64,000 nt of DNA from Ignelater luminosus. Its lineage: Eukaryota; Arthropoda; Insecta; Coleoptera; Elateridae. Shown piece by piece: positions 18,661-31,389 of the stretch. The position numbers and the translations under genes are program-made. A model generated the notes under the pieces. It saw only the letters and a program-made list of their open reading frames with translations, made no database searches and had not been told where the DNA came from. The first letter of the stretch is position 1; every line of letters starts with the position of its first letter. The stretch is from positions 75,862 through 139,861 of the forward strand of contig VTPC01090540.1 of NCBI GenBank assembly GCA_011009095.1, in the 5' to 3' direction.

Positions 18661-21600
18661 TTGATTACTGATTTAGATAAATATAATTTGTCACTAACAG
18701 TGACAGTGACTCTGACCTACTAAATATTTTCTGAACACTCGTTATTTATTGAATATTCTTCTAGTAGGTACGTTTAATATTAGTCAATTTTCAAACTGCT
18801 TTAGAACATGGTAAATTGCACCTACCTACCAGTTGTCATACCATCCCAGTTGCTTGCCTGCATATTTCAGGTCGATTTTATTTATATTACGCGCCGTGTG
18901 TTATTTGTGACTGCTATGGCCTGGTGGTATCCCATGATTTTATTTTTATTTTGTTTTATTTACAACAAAATATACTATAGAAAGAAACAAGGGTTTTTGT
19001 AAATAATGATATCCTCTCTAGTAGCTAGCAAAAGCTGAAATATCAATCTGATGACAATAGGTTCATATTGCGTGGCTGCTACGATCAAAAGAATCCTCGA
19101 ATTTGAACTATGAATTCAAGATATCCATTATCGTAGCTTGTATGCAACTATTAATTTTAATTCTCCTGGACAACGTGTTTCTTGTTACTAAAATACAGAA
19201 TACCACAAAACAAATGATTTGCTGTTTGTTTAACCCTTAATTGAATGGCCACTGCACCTACCGAACTTTACATTCTTGACCTTTTATTTCTTAGATATAA
19301 CTGAATGAGGTGTATGTTGCTAAACCTCTAAATTCGGAAGGTTTGTGTAATAAAATAATAAAGAAAAGATGACGCAAGATTACGCTGAATTATGAAAAAC
19401 TATATATTAGAAGACTACTGAAAAATGCATAACAATCAACGGAGGAGTTATTGAAAAAGGTCTTTAGTCGTCTAGAGACTCGAAGGTCAAGATAAAGGCC
19501 AAGTAAAACATAAAATTTCAATCTTTTGCCAGGTCAAAGAATAAAATGTTGGCACCAAAGCACACACTTCGGGACCAAATTGGGCCGCTCTGATCTTGGG
19601 TCTTGTACTACAACAACTATAAAAAATAAAGACAGTCTTAATTGTTATAAATAGTAGGGTTTTACTAGTTGTATCAACAAGATACCGCAGCAGATAATAT
19701 TAAATAAGCAAACAATAAAGGATTTGATTCATGGTATTCTGTTTTTAGTGGCAAGCAAACGTAATAGTATAAAGATGAATAAACATTGATAATAGTCATA
19801 ATGGACATTGTAAGTTTATATTTGAGACTGAAGGTTTTTAAACATCACTGGTCAACTCTTTTGATAGTTGCAACTACGTAATATTAATCTAGCAAATTAA
19901 TACCGGTTAGCTATAAAAATTTGTCTTGTTTAACAGTTAATAGCTTCTGACAGACACTGATCTTCAAGTTTGGTCAACCATAGTCATAGGAGTAAAAAAT
20001 TAGTGTTTAAAGGGAAAATCATTTTTTGATAAGAACAATTGAATAGTAGCTTACTGGAAATGAACAATAAAAAATGTTTTTCCAAAAGTAGATTAGGAGT
20101 GTATTAAATGTTTTGGATTGGTCCACCATTTGTAACATTCTTTGATCTGGACTTAGACTAGCATAAATTACATTTTAGGACATTTCTGGTCACACCTTTT
20201 TGACTCTGGTCGTAATTTCTCAGAAGGTCCTTAGCGGTTCTCATAAACGTTTTCTTGCAGAGTTTTTATATACAGTAACTTAAAGAGTTGATAATTAGGA
20301 TAATTTGATGGCCATTTATTTGGTCTAGTAAATCAAGGCGCATTTTCTTCTAGAAAAGTAATTGTCACCATATTCATTTGTCTTAAGATCAGCCTACTAC
20401 TAAAAATTCCACGATTGGCCAAGAAAAATCTGTTTTTTTAACTATCAAGTTTGAAGATTTCTAACGTCGTTGTTTCTCAATATTAAGAATTGAAACTTTA
20501 CAGAAAGTTTTCCGATCTTATAACTGAAAAACTGCAAAAATTTTCTTTCTCCTACTTTTATCACAAATGAAGATATTTATCCTTAGGGCAGAACTTTTCT
20601 TTATAGCTACCCGGTATTATAGCTTTTAATAGTTATTATCAAGAAGATGATGTGACCGAAAAATCAAGTTTGTATCGTTTACACAATAGAAGTCATCTAT
20701 GTAATTATACTCACTTACAACCTAACAGTCTACGAAATTAAAAAATATATGTGTCCGCTAAACTATCGATGTTTGTTATTATTATTAGTATCTATATGTC
20801 TGCAAAATGTGTCTGCCATGGCTCCAGTAACAGAAGTTAGTATATCATAGGGCTAGGGTTGTGACAGACGTTTTCTCAAAATACAAGCGCAATTCCCGAA
20901 AATTGGAAAGCAGTCCCAAAAGGCACGTATAATAATCTACTGTTGTTTAATCATGGTTCTGCGATGAAATGTTCAAAATTTTGCATTTCAGAGAGATTAA
21001 CAAGCAGCTATAGTTGATAACATTTTTTGCAATAATTTACAATATTTCCACACTATTTTATGAGACAGTTATCACATGAGACATGACAGTATTCATTGTT
21101 TTACTAAATTGAGGAAACAGTAAAGTAGAGGAGTTAATCATTTCTCTCTTCTGTGTTGTTTATTTACCATTATAATTTTTTATTTTGGACACCAACTGCT
21201 AAGGTCATATAGCCTCGTAAATTTAATTCCAGCCCTAAAAAGTATGTGGCAGATGTCATCGCCTCTACATTATCCGGACTGATTTACCACTGTTATTAAA
21301 TACTTCTCGGTGTTTCTCAGAATGACTCTAAACATTTTGATCCTTTTGTTGGCATTAGTGGAGACAAACTCAAACACTAAAAGGCCCTTTGTAGATCTTT
21401 AATAATTCTATTGTACCTAATATTCTATGTTTTAAATGCTTTGATTCTATTGATTTGTGACTGTTAAATGTTAATAGTTATTCTGGTACCTACTATATAA
21501 GTACATATATGGTCTTCCAGATTTGTTACTATTAATTATACTAATTCTATTAAATAAAGCAACATTTAATAAGTCAAATATATTAATGTTGATATCTGAT

Positions 21601-24600
21601 TATGCAAATAAAATAAGAAGAGTTTTTTCTTAAATTCAGATACAAACAATTTGTAGCGTGTGCCTATGTACAATATTTATTCAACTAAAAGTTAGCAAGA
21701 TTAATCCTATCTAATATTCACTTAACCTGGTTGAATATTAATTAAAATACTTAACGAACTTCATTTAAAACAGTTAAATGAACTTTCAAAATAAACAAAC
21801 CGCTTTACATTAAACCTGAGCCACTGTGTATACTGAAATATTTATCATACAAACTGAAAACTGAAACCCTTCTGCTACTCCTAAAACGATATAATATGTG
21901 GCGGCACTGAAGTGCTATTTCCGGCCATTATCGTACTTCCGCATCGGTGTTTGATCACCTCTTCTTCCTTTTCCTTCACGATGACATCCACTTAACGTTG
22001 GTCATATTCTCTTAATGACATCGCAAAGTAAATTAAGGTGTGGTGTGTGTCTGTGTGTGTATACGTATATTCAGCTTGAAGAACATTAACTATATAATGT
22101 AAACCGATCGTTATTTTCGTCAAGATATTGATATGTTTTGTGGTTTATAAAATTTATTACTATTTCTTTCAGTATTTATGCTTTCATGAGATATTATCAA
22201 AATTGTTGTTAACTTTTTTAAAACGCATTTATGCGATTAATACCGTAGCGTCTTATAAATTGCCATTAATGAAGCAGAAAATTAAAAAGAGATGTATATT
22301 AAAGATTGAATAGTGAAGCTAAGCGTGAAACGTCTTATTTATACTCGAATTTATCGCATCTGTGTGATATTTTCAGACATTTCAAAAGACTTTATATTAT
22401 TATTATTCCAATTTTGTATAAGTAATTCTCAAGATTTCCTCCACTTTCCCTGTTTGCAATTATTTATTTTTTACTTCCTACTTTATATTTTCTTGATATT
22501 CTGTTGAAATTATACGTGTATCTTATAGATACAACGAGAACTTTTTTGCCATTAAGTATCAAACAGTTCTCATGCATTTATGATTATGAAAGGTTGGAAC
22601 TGAAAAAAATTAAAAACGTTTAATAATAAATAAGCATTTGCACATTTTTGTATAAAATTCCCGGGCTTCTTCCTTCCCTTTACAAAAAGGAAATAAAGTG
22701 AGATATTAAGGACACAGTGTATATAACAAAAAATTAAAATAAACAAGACGTTATGAGTATGTTCTAGTTCGATCCTTCTTATTCTGTTTATTCTGGTTAC
22801 GGTACTGATTTAAACTTTTCCAGGTATTCTTCAAAATCTTTAACATTTAATTGTTGGTTTTAAAAAGAGAAACACCTATACACTTAATAAAATGTTTCTT
22901 AAAAACTTGCAAAGTGTCATAAAAGAACAATCGGTGACGTCATATAGGCATCCCAATTTTCCTGATTTTGCTTAAAGATATGGAAAGATTGAAATAAATT
23001 TAATTCTCTCAAGAAAATGACGATTTTATTTTGTACACAAACACTTCTTTGTAGAGCTCTAGTGAAAGACTTGCTTCTAAGAATAAAATAAAATATTTTC
23101 GTAGAAAAGATAAAGGGTCATAAATCTCACAAAAAGACTCCCGGATAATAATTAAATAAAACAATTAAAAATTAAGTATTAGAACAAAGGAACTTGTACG
23201 TGTGTAAACATACATTATTAAGCGCATTTCGACAAAATTTCACTTAGAATTATACCAACAATGGGCAGAATAGTTCTGAAACAAAGCAACCGCAAATAAG
23301 CAATAGTATAGTAGTTGGAAGTTCGGGACCGTAGTAACAGATTTGTAATTAGCGAGGGCCGAGTCTCGAGGGTTTCAATAGTTGGTATCTGCAATCAGGT
23401 GGCCTGGAGAAACGGGGAACAGAACCCCTTTGGGATGGGGCACAAATCACAAACACCGCATGTCGCAAACACCAATCACAATACGAATCAAGTTAATGAA
23501 CTGTGATAAACATGTATTGAAATTTCATTAAAAGCAAATTTACTGAATTAAATGAACAGTTAAAATGGTTTTCTGTTATGCGAAACAAAATGATATTTGA
23601 AAATCACTTTGATTTTGTCACTGATGTCGGGTTCTATAATTAATAATTCAAATAAAAGTGTTTACGTGTATATCCTGACATAACTAACTTATACTTTCAA
23701 TTCGCATGTCGCAGTTATAAATCTGTACCTAAAAAGTATAGGGCACATTTTTTGTTTATTTTATTTTCTCTTTTTCTTCCTTTTAATAAACGAATAAATT
23801 ATTTCATTTACATAAAAAAACTAAAATGCGTAAGTTAACTTCAAACCTTTTACCTACTCCTTGTAAAGCTTACAATTAAATTAGTTTTTACTTACTTTAG
23901 GCAATTTTTTTAAAACAGAAAAGTTAAATAAAAAATTTTTCTCCAATCCTGTACTATCGTAGTATGTAATAAATATAATGAAAAGAGTGATAGAAAACAC
24001 AATTCTTAGGCTATTTTCATACACCACACGATATTTATTTATACGCAAATAAATGCATGTCAGTTCTTATATTCAGTCTTCAAAGTAGACGTACCGTATA
24101 GTAAACATGCATAATTAACAATACAAAACCTTTTCATGAATACTACTATCAACTCGATTTAAAGATTCTTTTAGAAGTTCAATTTAGGCTAATCCAATGA
24201 GATCTGATTCTGTAAGTGTTGATTCATACTTCAATGAGTGTCGTAGGCCGTAGGTATCCAACTGCTACATCTTCCTAGTCTTGCAGTAGTTTGGACATCC
24301 AAACAAAAAGATTGAACTACCGTTGTTGGGTTTTGCGCTTTTTTTTGCTTTCCAATTGGTTTGGCAGTGTGGTTGTAAAAAAACCAATTAGTTTTGCCAT
24401 TGCCAATAATACTAAGCATCACCAATACCAAATCCGTATCTCCACCAATCAATACCTTTTTCAGCTGCATTCACATTGCATTCATGCTTGAGTCTACTTA
24501 ACTAGCTCAAAACCACCGAGACAAAATCAGATGCACTTGATGTACCAAACGACCAGACGATGCCATACTGCTGATAACACAATACCATATTGGAGAAAAA

Positions 24601-26105
24601 TAGAAAACAGGAGCAAACAATCAAAACTGACCTGCGTAGACGCGCCACTTTATTCATATATCACAGTAAGACTGAAGAAGCTTAAAGGCGCTTGCAAGGG
24701 CTTTTGTTGGAAGAGTAGCTAAACGATAGATATAGGCTTTTGGACCAATATTTACACTACCTCCGTTTAGAGGTCTACTCTCTATAAGTCATTAAAAATC
24801 AAGACCGAAATGACAATTAATCTGTTAGATTTGAATAAGATTTTGTAACTAAGATGGCAAGAACACCAGGCCAACCTTTTCCTTTTTCGTAGGCGATCTG
24901 TCAGTTCTAACCGGTAGCTTTAATTAATCTGTTTATGTTTGTTAGATGCTGATGTTATTTTAATTTTTATTGTTAGTACTATTAATGTCGCTCTGTAAAA
25001 GTTTAAAGTTCTCACACTGTTTATTGCTGCATAACCTTAAAAACCTAATTAAGACTTATAGTCTTATATCATTCACAAATACCTATTCTCTCTCTTCCTG
25101 TTATTTCTAAAAACAATTTCTCTTTATCACTTGATGCCTTTTTTGAACTGGAGATCCTCGTTTTGTTAAAAGATTTGTTTAGTTACTGCCTTTGTTCGAA
25201 ATTTCTAAAAACTTTAGCGGGGCTACTTGAGAAATACAGCTTTGCTGAACAATTTTATTTCTTCCAAAATATTGACATTGAAGAAAAGATTTAATTGACC
25301 TAAGGATCTTGCTGACTTTGAGTTAATAAATTGTAAGCACACATTTTCTCAGGTTGCCCTTTTTTCAATCATTAATATAACGAAATTTGTGTATTTGACT
25401 GCCAATTTTCAGTAAGTCTTGGAAGATGTTGATGTCAAAACTGTAAGCAACTGTTAGTATACTTTAGTCCTCATGTTACTTATAACTCGAAGAATAGATT
25501 ATAAAAGATGGTTTGGATTTTATGAATCTTTTACCAATGTTTGAATGACATCACGCAGACGCATGCTATATTCATGAACAGATCAGTAATGCCTATGAAT
25601 ATTGAGTCCACCTGTAGACCCGACGCAACGACATAAGCTTATCTTAAAAAATGTTTCAAAGTGTGCCAACTGACTGTGGTCAATAGGTAAATGTGGGCCT
25701 CAGTTCGATTTCACTTTTACTTAATACTTCTAATTTACGTCGAAGACGATCATGCAAGGAGGGCATCGTAAATTAGTTTTTTTGTTTTGCTTGTGGAGTT
25801 TGCTTCGTTTGTGATTCTACTACTGTCAAAAACATTTAGTTGCGTGGAGAATCTTTCTGATTTACCCGATTCAACAATTAAGGAATTTAGTGCACAGCAC
25901 CAGGACCAGTATTTTATATAATACCATTGCAGCCTACTAAAGCACTAGACCTTAAGAAGCATCTTCCCTTGTGGAACAAATAATTTTGGGTTTTTCACAC
26001 TCATGGTGAACACGATTTATCGTTAACCTAAAACGCAAATTCTTGCCCAGATTTAATAATGTAAACGTACCGACTCAGATTGGCAGCCTTTGAAGTCTGC
26101 TATCA
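18661..26105. other. Long AT-rich intergenic stretch
   Basis: About 7.4 kb without a gene I can support. Open frames are short and have no recognisable motifs. Local features are a TG-rich microsatellite (22039-22062), a GC-richer patch at about 23310-23440, and a block near 24230-24720 whose words look like eroded coding sequence without an identifiable family. It may hold old TE relics, regulatory DNA or introns of a gene whose exons lie outside the window. Confidence 0.4.
22039..22062. repeat. TG-rich microsatellite
   Basis: Alternating TG units with one interruption ('tgtgtgtctgtgtgtgta'). Short simple repeat. Confidence 0.7.
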
Positions 26106-26109
26106 CCAT

Positions 26110-26430
26110 TTTATTTTTTATTTAGAAGCTTGTCAAGGCACCATCAAGGGAAAAAAGTCCTTGTAATTTAGATCAATATTGGCCAACTACATGTTCAATG
26201 TTTTCTGCGCTGCTATCTAATGGAAGTACACAAACGCTTTTATTTCTGGAAAATTGTAAACTAATCTTTTACCTTAGTAAATGTGTTTAGTTGCTAGAGT
26301 TGATTGAGAGGAGTATCATCGAGAATGAGCAATTTTATTTTCGAATTCGACATTCGATTGCGCACTGAGTTCAAGATTCTTTCCAGTTAACTAGTTGCTA
26401 AGCTCGTAACAAGTCGAATAGAGATTTTAA
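26110..26430 (+). pseudogene. Non-LTR (Jockey-like) reverse transcriptase fragment
   Basis: Translated pieces read 'APSREKSPCNLDQYWPTTC' and, after a frame break, 'LIERSIIENEQFYFRIRHSI'. They resemble the LINE block 'KPGK.P....YRPISLL' followed about 40 residues later by 'ii.e.QfGFR..hST.hQ'. In-frame stops occur within the segment. The palm motif with the catalytic YADD is not found. It is an old fragment, and the family assignment is tentative. Confidence 0.4.
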
Positions 26431-28540
26431 ATGGCCACTGATAAACTAAAAGAGTAGTCTTGAACCTGTAGGATTGTAACCAACAAAGGAAAGAGTTTTA
26501 TCATCTAAGTAACCAGAAGAAACGTCTGCTTTGCTCACTTGACAGAAAGATCTTTATGTTCAGTATTATTCATACTTGATGTAAAGTTGGTGTTATGGTC
26601 CCGTATAACGTCCTGTGCAAAACATTGCAAGGCAATTTTGACAAGTTTGATAAATCAGAGATGTAAGCTAACTGCCGTAGTCATCTTTGTCTCTATCTGT
26701 ATGCAACCTTCAATTTCCTAGAATAAACAGTGTTTCTTAACAAGTACACCAATAAGTGATACCGCAGCTCAAAGTATGATGACTAACAAACAATCAGTAA
26801 TAAAGTCATGATTTGAGAACTTTTCAACTTTAACCAGATCTAAAGCGAGTATTCTTCTGGGGACACTAACTGAGCTTAAGATGTGTCGCAGTTTCATTTG
26901 AACTAGTATGTACGATAGTTAAGGCATGACAAGTAAAAGAAAAGCAAAAAACTATGTCTGGTCTGAAGTTGAACTGCCTTTGTCCAAGCTTAGTAAAACA
27001 GAAAGAAATTGCATATGATGTTTGTTCAAAATGCGGATCTACCTGAATTTTGCACAGAACCTACGGAAGATTATGACTTGAGAGGTTACAGTAATAAAAA
27101 CTCTAGAAATTTTGATTTTATTTAGTTGAATCTGATTTAATTAACCACAGTTTAGTGATTACGATAAAATCAAGAACTCTGGAAGACTGTCGAATGTTAT
27201 TTCTTCGGTTCTTGTAGTGCAAAAGGTTTCTCAACTGTTGACAATCTATAGCTCAACAAAGACAGTTTGAGCATGGTTTTTGTTTTTTAAGTGGGCACGT
27301 TTCCCTTTTACATAATTTGTATTAGAGTCGTGAAAACTAAATTATTGGACAACGAGGTATTAACAAAATGAAGAATTATAGTTTGAAAATGTTTTGCAAG
27401 AATTCTATTATTCTTATATCTCAGGTAGCACATACGTTAAGTGTTACGTTAAATGCGTAGAAAAATGACACAATTCTAAGCTTTATCGTTTTGAATATCC
27501 CAGTTCGATATTTCATATTTTCTCTTTGCACTTACGCACGCAAAAAAGATATAAAATTTATAAAATTGAGGAAATATATTTATATTTTTAGGCGGCAATA
27601 TTTCAGAAAAAAAAGAGAAAACTTTATTTGTATTCACTTCATTGTTTATGACCGATGCTGTCGATAAATTTATTCTTCTCACCCGCATGAACGAAATGTA
27701 AAAGGAGCGTGCCACAGGCTGCGTAATCCAGCACATATGTGCTTTGATCTGATTTGATCGTCCCCATTGAGAGCGAGATTATTATTGCTATCTATCCGTC
27801 CTGTTCTGATGTTGTAGTGAAGGTACTCTTGATTTGTAGCGGGGTTGCTTTTGGGACCTGGGGGAAAAACCCTGTTCCACATTATAATGAATTGTGGTGT
27901 TAGATTTAGATTATATCTTTCTCATTTATAATAAAAGCTTGATAATATGTACATTGTAAGTATTTCAACATACTAATGATAATGAACTACACAGAAGTCC
28001 TGTTTGAATTTAAACTTTATTTTATGGCACCCTCTTAAAAGTTGCTGATAAAAAACCTGAAAATTCGATTGTTATTTCATAAATACAGTTATTTAAAGTA
28101 ACATCTTAGTGTTTAATAACAATTGCAATTTATAAGACATTTTTTAGTTTTAGTAACTACCACCAGTGAAGATTCAAAAAAGCATAATTTTGTAAATAAT
28201 GATCTGTCAGTTATCTCTTTCTTTCTCACATTCTAATGGTCTATTTTTGCTCTCTATAACTACTACCTACGTTAATTTCTAAAAATACAGAATAACTTTT
28301 TGCTTTATTTTAAAAATTATTTTTAATTCTTAATGAATCTTAATTCGATGTCTTCCTTTTTTACTTTGACAGTCTATAACTTACTTTTAATTATTTGTTT
28401 GTAATTAATCTAAACTTGCAAACACTTTTTAAGAACTTTATACAGTTCTAGACTTTAGTAAGGTAACTTTATTGACCCTAAAACAAAAAAGTTTATTTAT
28501 CAAAAACTTATAATTTTGTTTTGAAATACTTGGCAGTGAC
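26431..28540. other. Intergenic DNA up to the Harbinger element
   Basis: No gene recognised. The stretch at about 27640-27890 is visibly less AT-rich than its surroundings, with words such as 'cccattgagagcgag' and 'tttgggacctgggggaaaaa'. It might be a regulatory or untranslated region. Nothing else stands out. Confidence 0.35.
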
Positions 28541-28671
28541 TTAAGGTCGATTCACACATAACAGTGACGTGTCAGTGCCGTTTAGTGTCAGTGACATCCG
28601 TGACGTATCAGTAGGGTCTATTCACACATATCCGTACAGTTTCAGTTTAAACTCAGTGATTGTTGGTCAGG

Positions 28672-30810
28672 ATGGCTGCATTTACAGACAGGGAATTGGC
28701 TATGATTGTCGTAATTTTAGATGAAGAGGAAGCGCATCAAACAAAGAAGCGCAAATGGGTACATGAGGCTTGGAAGAAAAGAGAAAGTGAAGGAAAGTTT
28801 GCTACCTTGTACAAGGAACTGATGGAAGATGGAACAAAATTTTTCAAATATTTTAGAATGTTCGAAGAATGTTTCAATATTCTACTCGGTAAAATAGGAC
28901 CACAATTAAAAAAACAAAACACTTACTAGAGAAAGTCTATTACAGCAAATATTTATTTGTACATAATACAGATATTAAACGTATTGAACAATTTAAAACG
29001 TACTTCTAACAAATCATGTTTAGTCATTTGGATAATTGTGAAAATAATCTTGCAAAGGGTTGTTGGTCCCGTCCGAATCTCCCACACAATCAAATTGATG
29101 TTGATTTTGATCTTGACAACTATGTTGTAGAAATGATGCAGCAGGCGATGGTAAAGGAGTAGTTCCTCTTGATGTTGATGAAGAGTGCTCGGAATGTGTT
29201 CTTATTATAGTGTCAGCAAAATTGGGGCCAGATCTTGAATATGAGTCCTGTTCCATGAGCATTTTTATTTCGTATTTTTGAACAGTGGCAAATATTTCAG
29301 ATGCAAGTAATATGGCGGAAAGCTTTTTAATGTTGGTGCTACACCAGCTAGAAAAGCGTCCACCTGGTGTTGTGGTGCTGTGGTAACTTGATTGTTCTTT
29401 TTATTACGTAACAAATACTCCATTACTTTTGCTGAAGCCGTTTGTTGTGGCGGTGCCCTTCTTGATGATTTGAGTTGGGGATGACTTGAATGAGATGACT
29501 TGTTTTCACTCACATCTAATACATTAGGTTCCAATACTTCTGAAACACTTGGCTCTGATACGATAGGTTCCGATAAAGTTTTTTCTTCTGCATCAATATC
29601 CTGTAAGTTTTCTTCTTCGTCTATGTTCTCTACATCGTTTTCAGTATCAATATTCCCTTTTGTTTCCTTCTCGAAGAAATAATCGCTTAAGAAACTTAGT
29701 TGTTCGTAGTATTTATACCGTTTTATTCTTCTTTACAGGATCTCAACTTTTAGTTTTTATTTTCTCGATCGATTTGCGATAATTGTCTCTTATATTGTTC
29801 CATCTAACTTTACATGATGAACCTGAAACAATTTAAAAAAACTGTAAACTACAAGCAGTTACTTTACTGTTTTTAATTAAAATCAGTTTTCTTGTTTTAG
29901 GTATTTAGCTACAGGAGATTCCCTAAAAACAATTTTCTTTAGTTACCGCCTGGGGCATAGTACAGTATATAAAATTGTAATGGACACTTGGAAGGTTATA
30001 ACTGAGCACCTTATGAATGAAATGCTACCAAAGTCTACAACAGAGATGTGGAAATCCATAGCCAACTACTTTTTCACACTTTGGAATTTCCCTAACTGTT
30101 TGGGGGCTTTGGATGGTAAACACATTACCATTCAGGTTCCCCCAAATAGCGGTTCCCTATACTTCAACTACAAGAAGACGTTTTCAGTTGTCTTGTTGGC
30201 GCTTGTTGACGCCCGTTACAATTTTATAGCTGTTGATGTTGGAGCATACGGCAAAAACAGTGATGGAGGAACTTTTTCACTCTCTAATTTAGGTAAAGCA
30301 CTTCAACGAGGTACTTTATCTGTACCAGGAAATTCTACATTGCCGCATACAACTACTGGGGCTCCACATGTAATTGTAGGTGACGAAGCATTCCCCCTAA
30401 AAACTTATTTAATGCGACCATATTCGGGACATGATTTAGACAGATTCAAACGTATCTTTAATTATCGCTTATGTTGTGTCAGACGAATTGTCGAAAACAC
30501 GTTTAGAATTTTGTGTCAAAAATTTAGAATCTATAATAGGCGACTTCAGGCCAAACCAGAAAATGTGGATTATATAATACTTTCAACATGTATTCTTCTA
30601 CACAATTTCATTAAAAAGTTTGATGCAAACACCTACACATACGAAACAACCAACGCCAATTCGCATGAAACAAAAGAGGAAATAAGACTTGACAATTTGC
30701 CTACGAAGGGTGGCAATGCAACACGGGATGCTTTTCGGGTGAGAGAACTGTTCAAAGAGTACTTCAATTCAGAAGTTGGATCTGTACCATGGCAGAAAGA
30801 GAAAATCTAA
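28672..30810 (+). pseudogene. Harbinger nuclease (HARBI1-like transposase)
   Basis: The first coding part begins at the ATG at 28672 ('MAAFTDRELAMIVVILDEEE') and reads to the stop at 28927-28929. One frame change there continues it as 'LTRESLLQQ', the 'FR.sI...' block of HARBI1-like proteins. An intron must follow: the acceptor 'CTTGTTTTAG' ends at 29900, and the second part (29901-30810) starts 'YLATGDS' ... 'YRLGHSTVYKIV'. It contains the DDE_Tnp_4 nuclease: 'CLGALDGKHITI' (first Asp), 'ALVDARYNFIAVDVG' (second Asp), 'VGDEAFPLKTYLMRPY' and 'VRRIVENTFRIL' (Glu). A poly(A) signal lies at 30881. The second exon is intact and of normal length. The break in exon 1 and the apparent loss of about ten codons near the exon end make it probably inactive. 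It would act with the MADF protein on the opposite strand. Confidence 0.87.
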
Positions 30811-31070
30811 AAGTGTATTTTAATATGTTGATAATGCTTACAATATTTTATTATACTATGTATACTCAAAATATACGTGTAATAAAACGTTAGTCATATG
30901 CATATAAATAATAATGATAAAAATAAGTACTTACCATTTATTACTTTCATTTCTCTTCCTATTTTATTCCAAATGTCGAGTTTGAAACTGCTGTCCATAT
31001 ACTTAGAATGGGATAAATCATAGAGTACAGGATATTTACGAACCAATTCAATCAGTTTTTCATCATTCAT
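29020..31070 (-). pseudogene. Harbinger MADF-domain DNA-binding protein
   Basis: Minus strand. Exon 1 (31070-30935) encodes 'MNDEKLIELVRKYPVLYDLS' ... 'DIWNKIGREM' and ends at a GTAAGT donor. Exon 2 starts at 29822 after 'TTTCAG' with 'SSCKVRWNNIRDNYRKSI'. Together they form a MADF (Myb/SANT-like) domain, the DNA-binding partner of Harbinger nucleases. A TGA follows soon after ('KTKS*'). The frame then recovers as an acidic region and 'QVDAFLAGVAPTLKSFPPYY', with another frame break near 29265. The last frame ends at 29020 ('QDYFHNYPND'). The transposase exon 2 lies inside this gene's intron, on the other strand. Confidence 0.8.
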
Positions 31071-31389
31071 TTTTGGTTTTTATTATTTATGTATCTAATA
31101 CTGAAATAAAATAATTATTTATATACATACAATACGCACAAACGAGCAAACTACGCACCAGAACCAGTCAGTGGTCGTCAGTGATTTATTAAAAAATATC
31201 GTTGGCGACGATATTCACTTTCACGTTACTGATACTGATCGGATACTGAAGGTTAAAATACGGAACTGCGCCGGACGTGTGTGAATGCATTCCTTTAAAT
31301 TTAGAGAAACGATATTTTTTATGACTCACACTGATGGAATTTCACGGAACTGAGCGGATACGTCACTGATATGTGTGAATCGACCTTTA

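Larger units (their letters stand above)
28544..31386 (+). mobile_element. Complete PIF/Harbinger element
   Basis: 2,843 bp. The left end 'aggtcgattcacacataaca' starts at 28544. The right end, read on the minus strand from 31386, is 'aggtcgattcacacatatca'. The 3-bp target duplication TTA flanks both ends (28541-28543 and 31387-31389), as usual for this superfamily. Subterminal 'cagtgac'/'gtgacg' words are repeated next to both ends. It carries the two canonical genes, a DDE nuclease (+) and a MADF-domain protein (-), both damaged. Confidence 0.93.

Noticed and set aside
18808..19002. Small hydrophobic plus-strand frame
   Set aside because: No start context, no homologous motif and no splice structure; probably chance.
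24231..24722. Overlapping small frames on both strands
   Set aside because: They look like eroded repeat DNA, but no family block could be read with confidence in any frame.
26480..26600. Minus-strand words resembling a copia-type polyprotein ('DKTLSFVGYNPTGSRL')
   Set aside because: Too short, surrounded by stops, and on the strand opposite the better-supported LINE fragment. Not enough to call.
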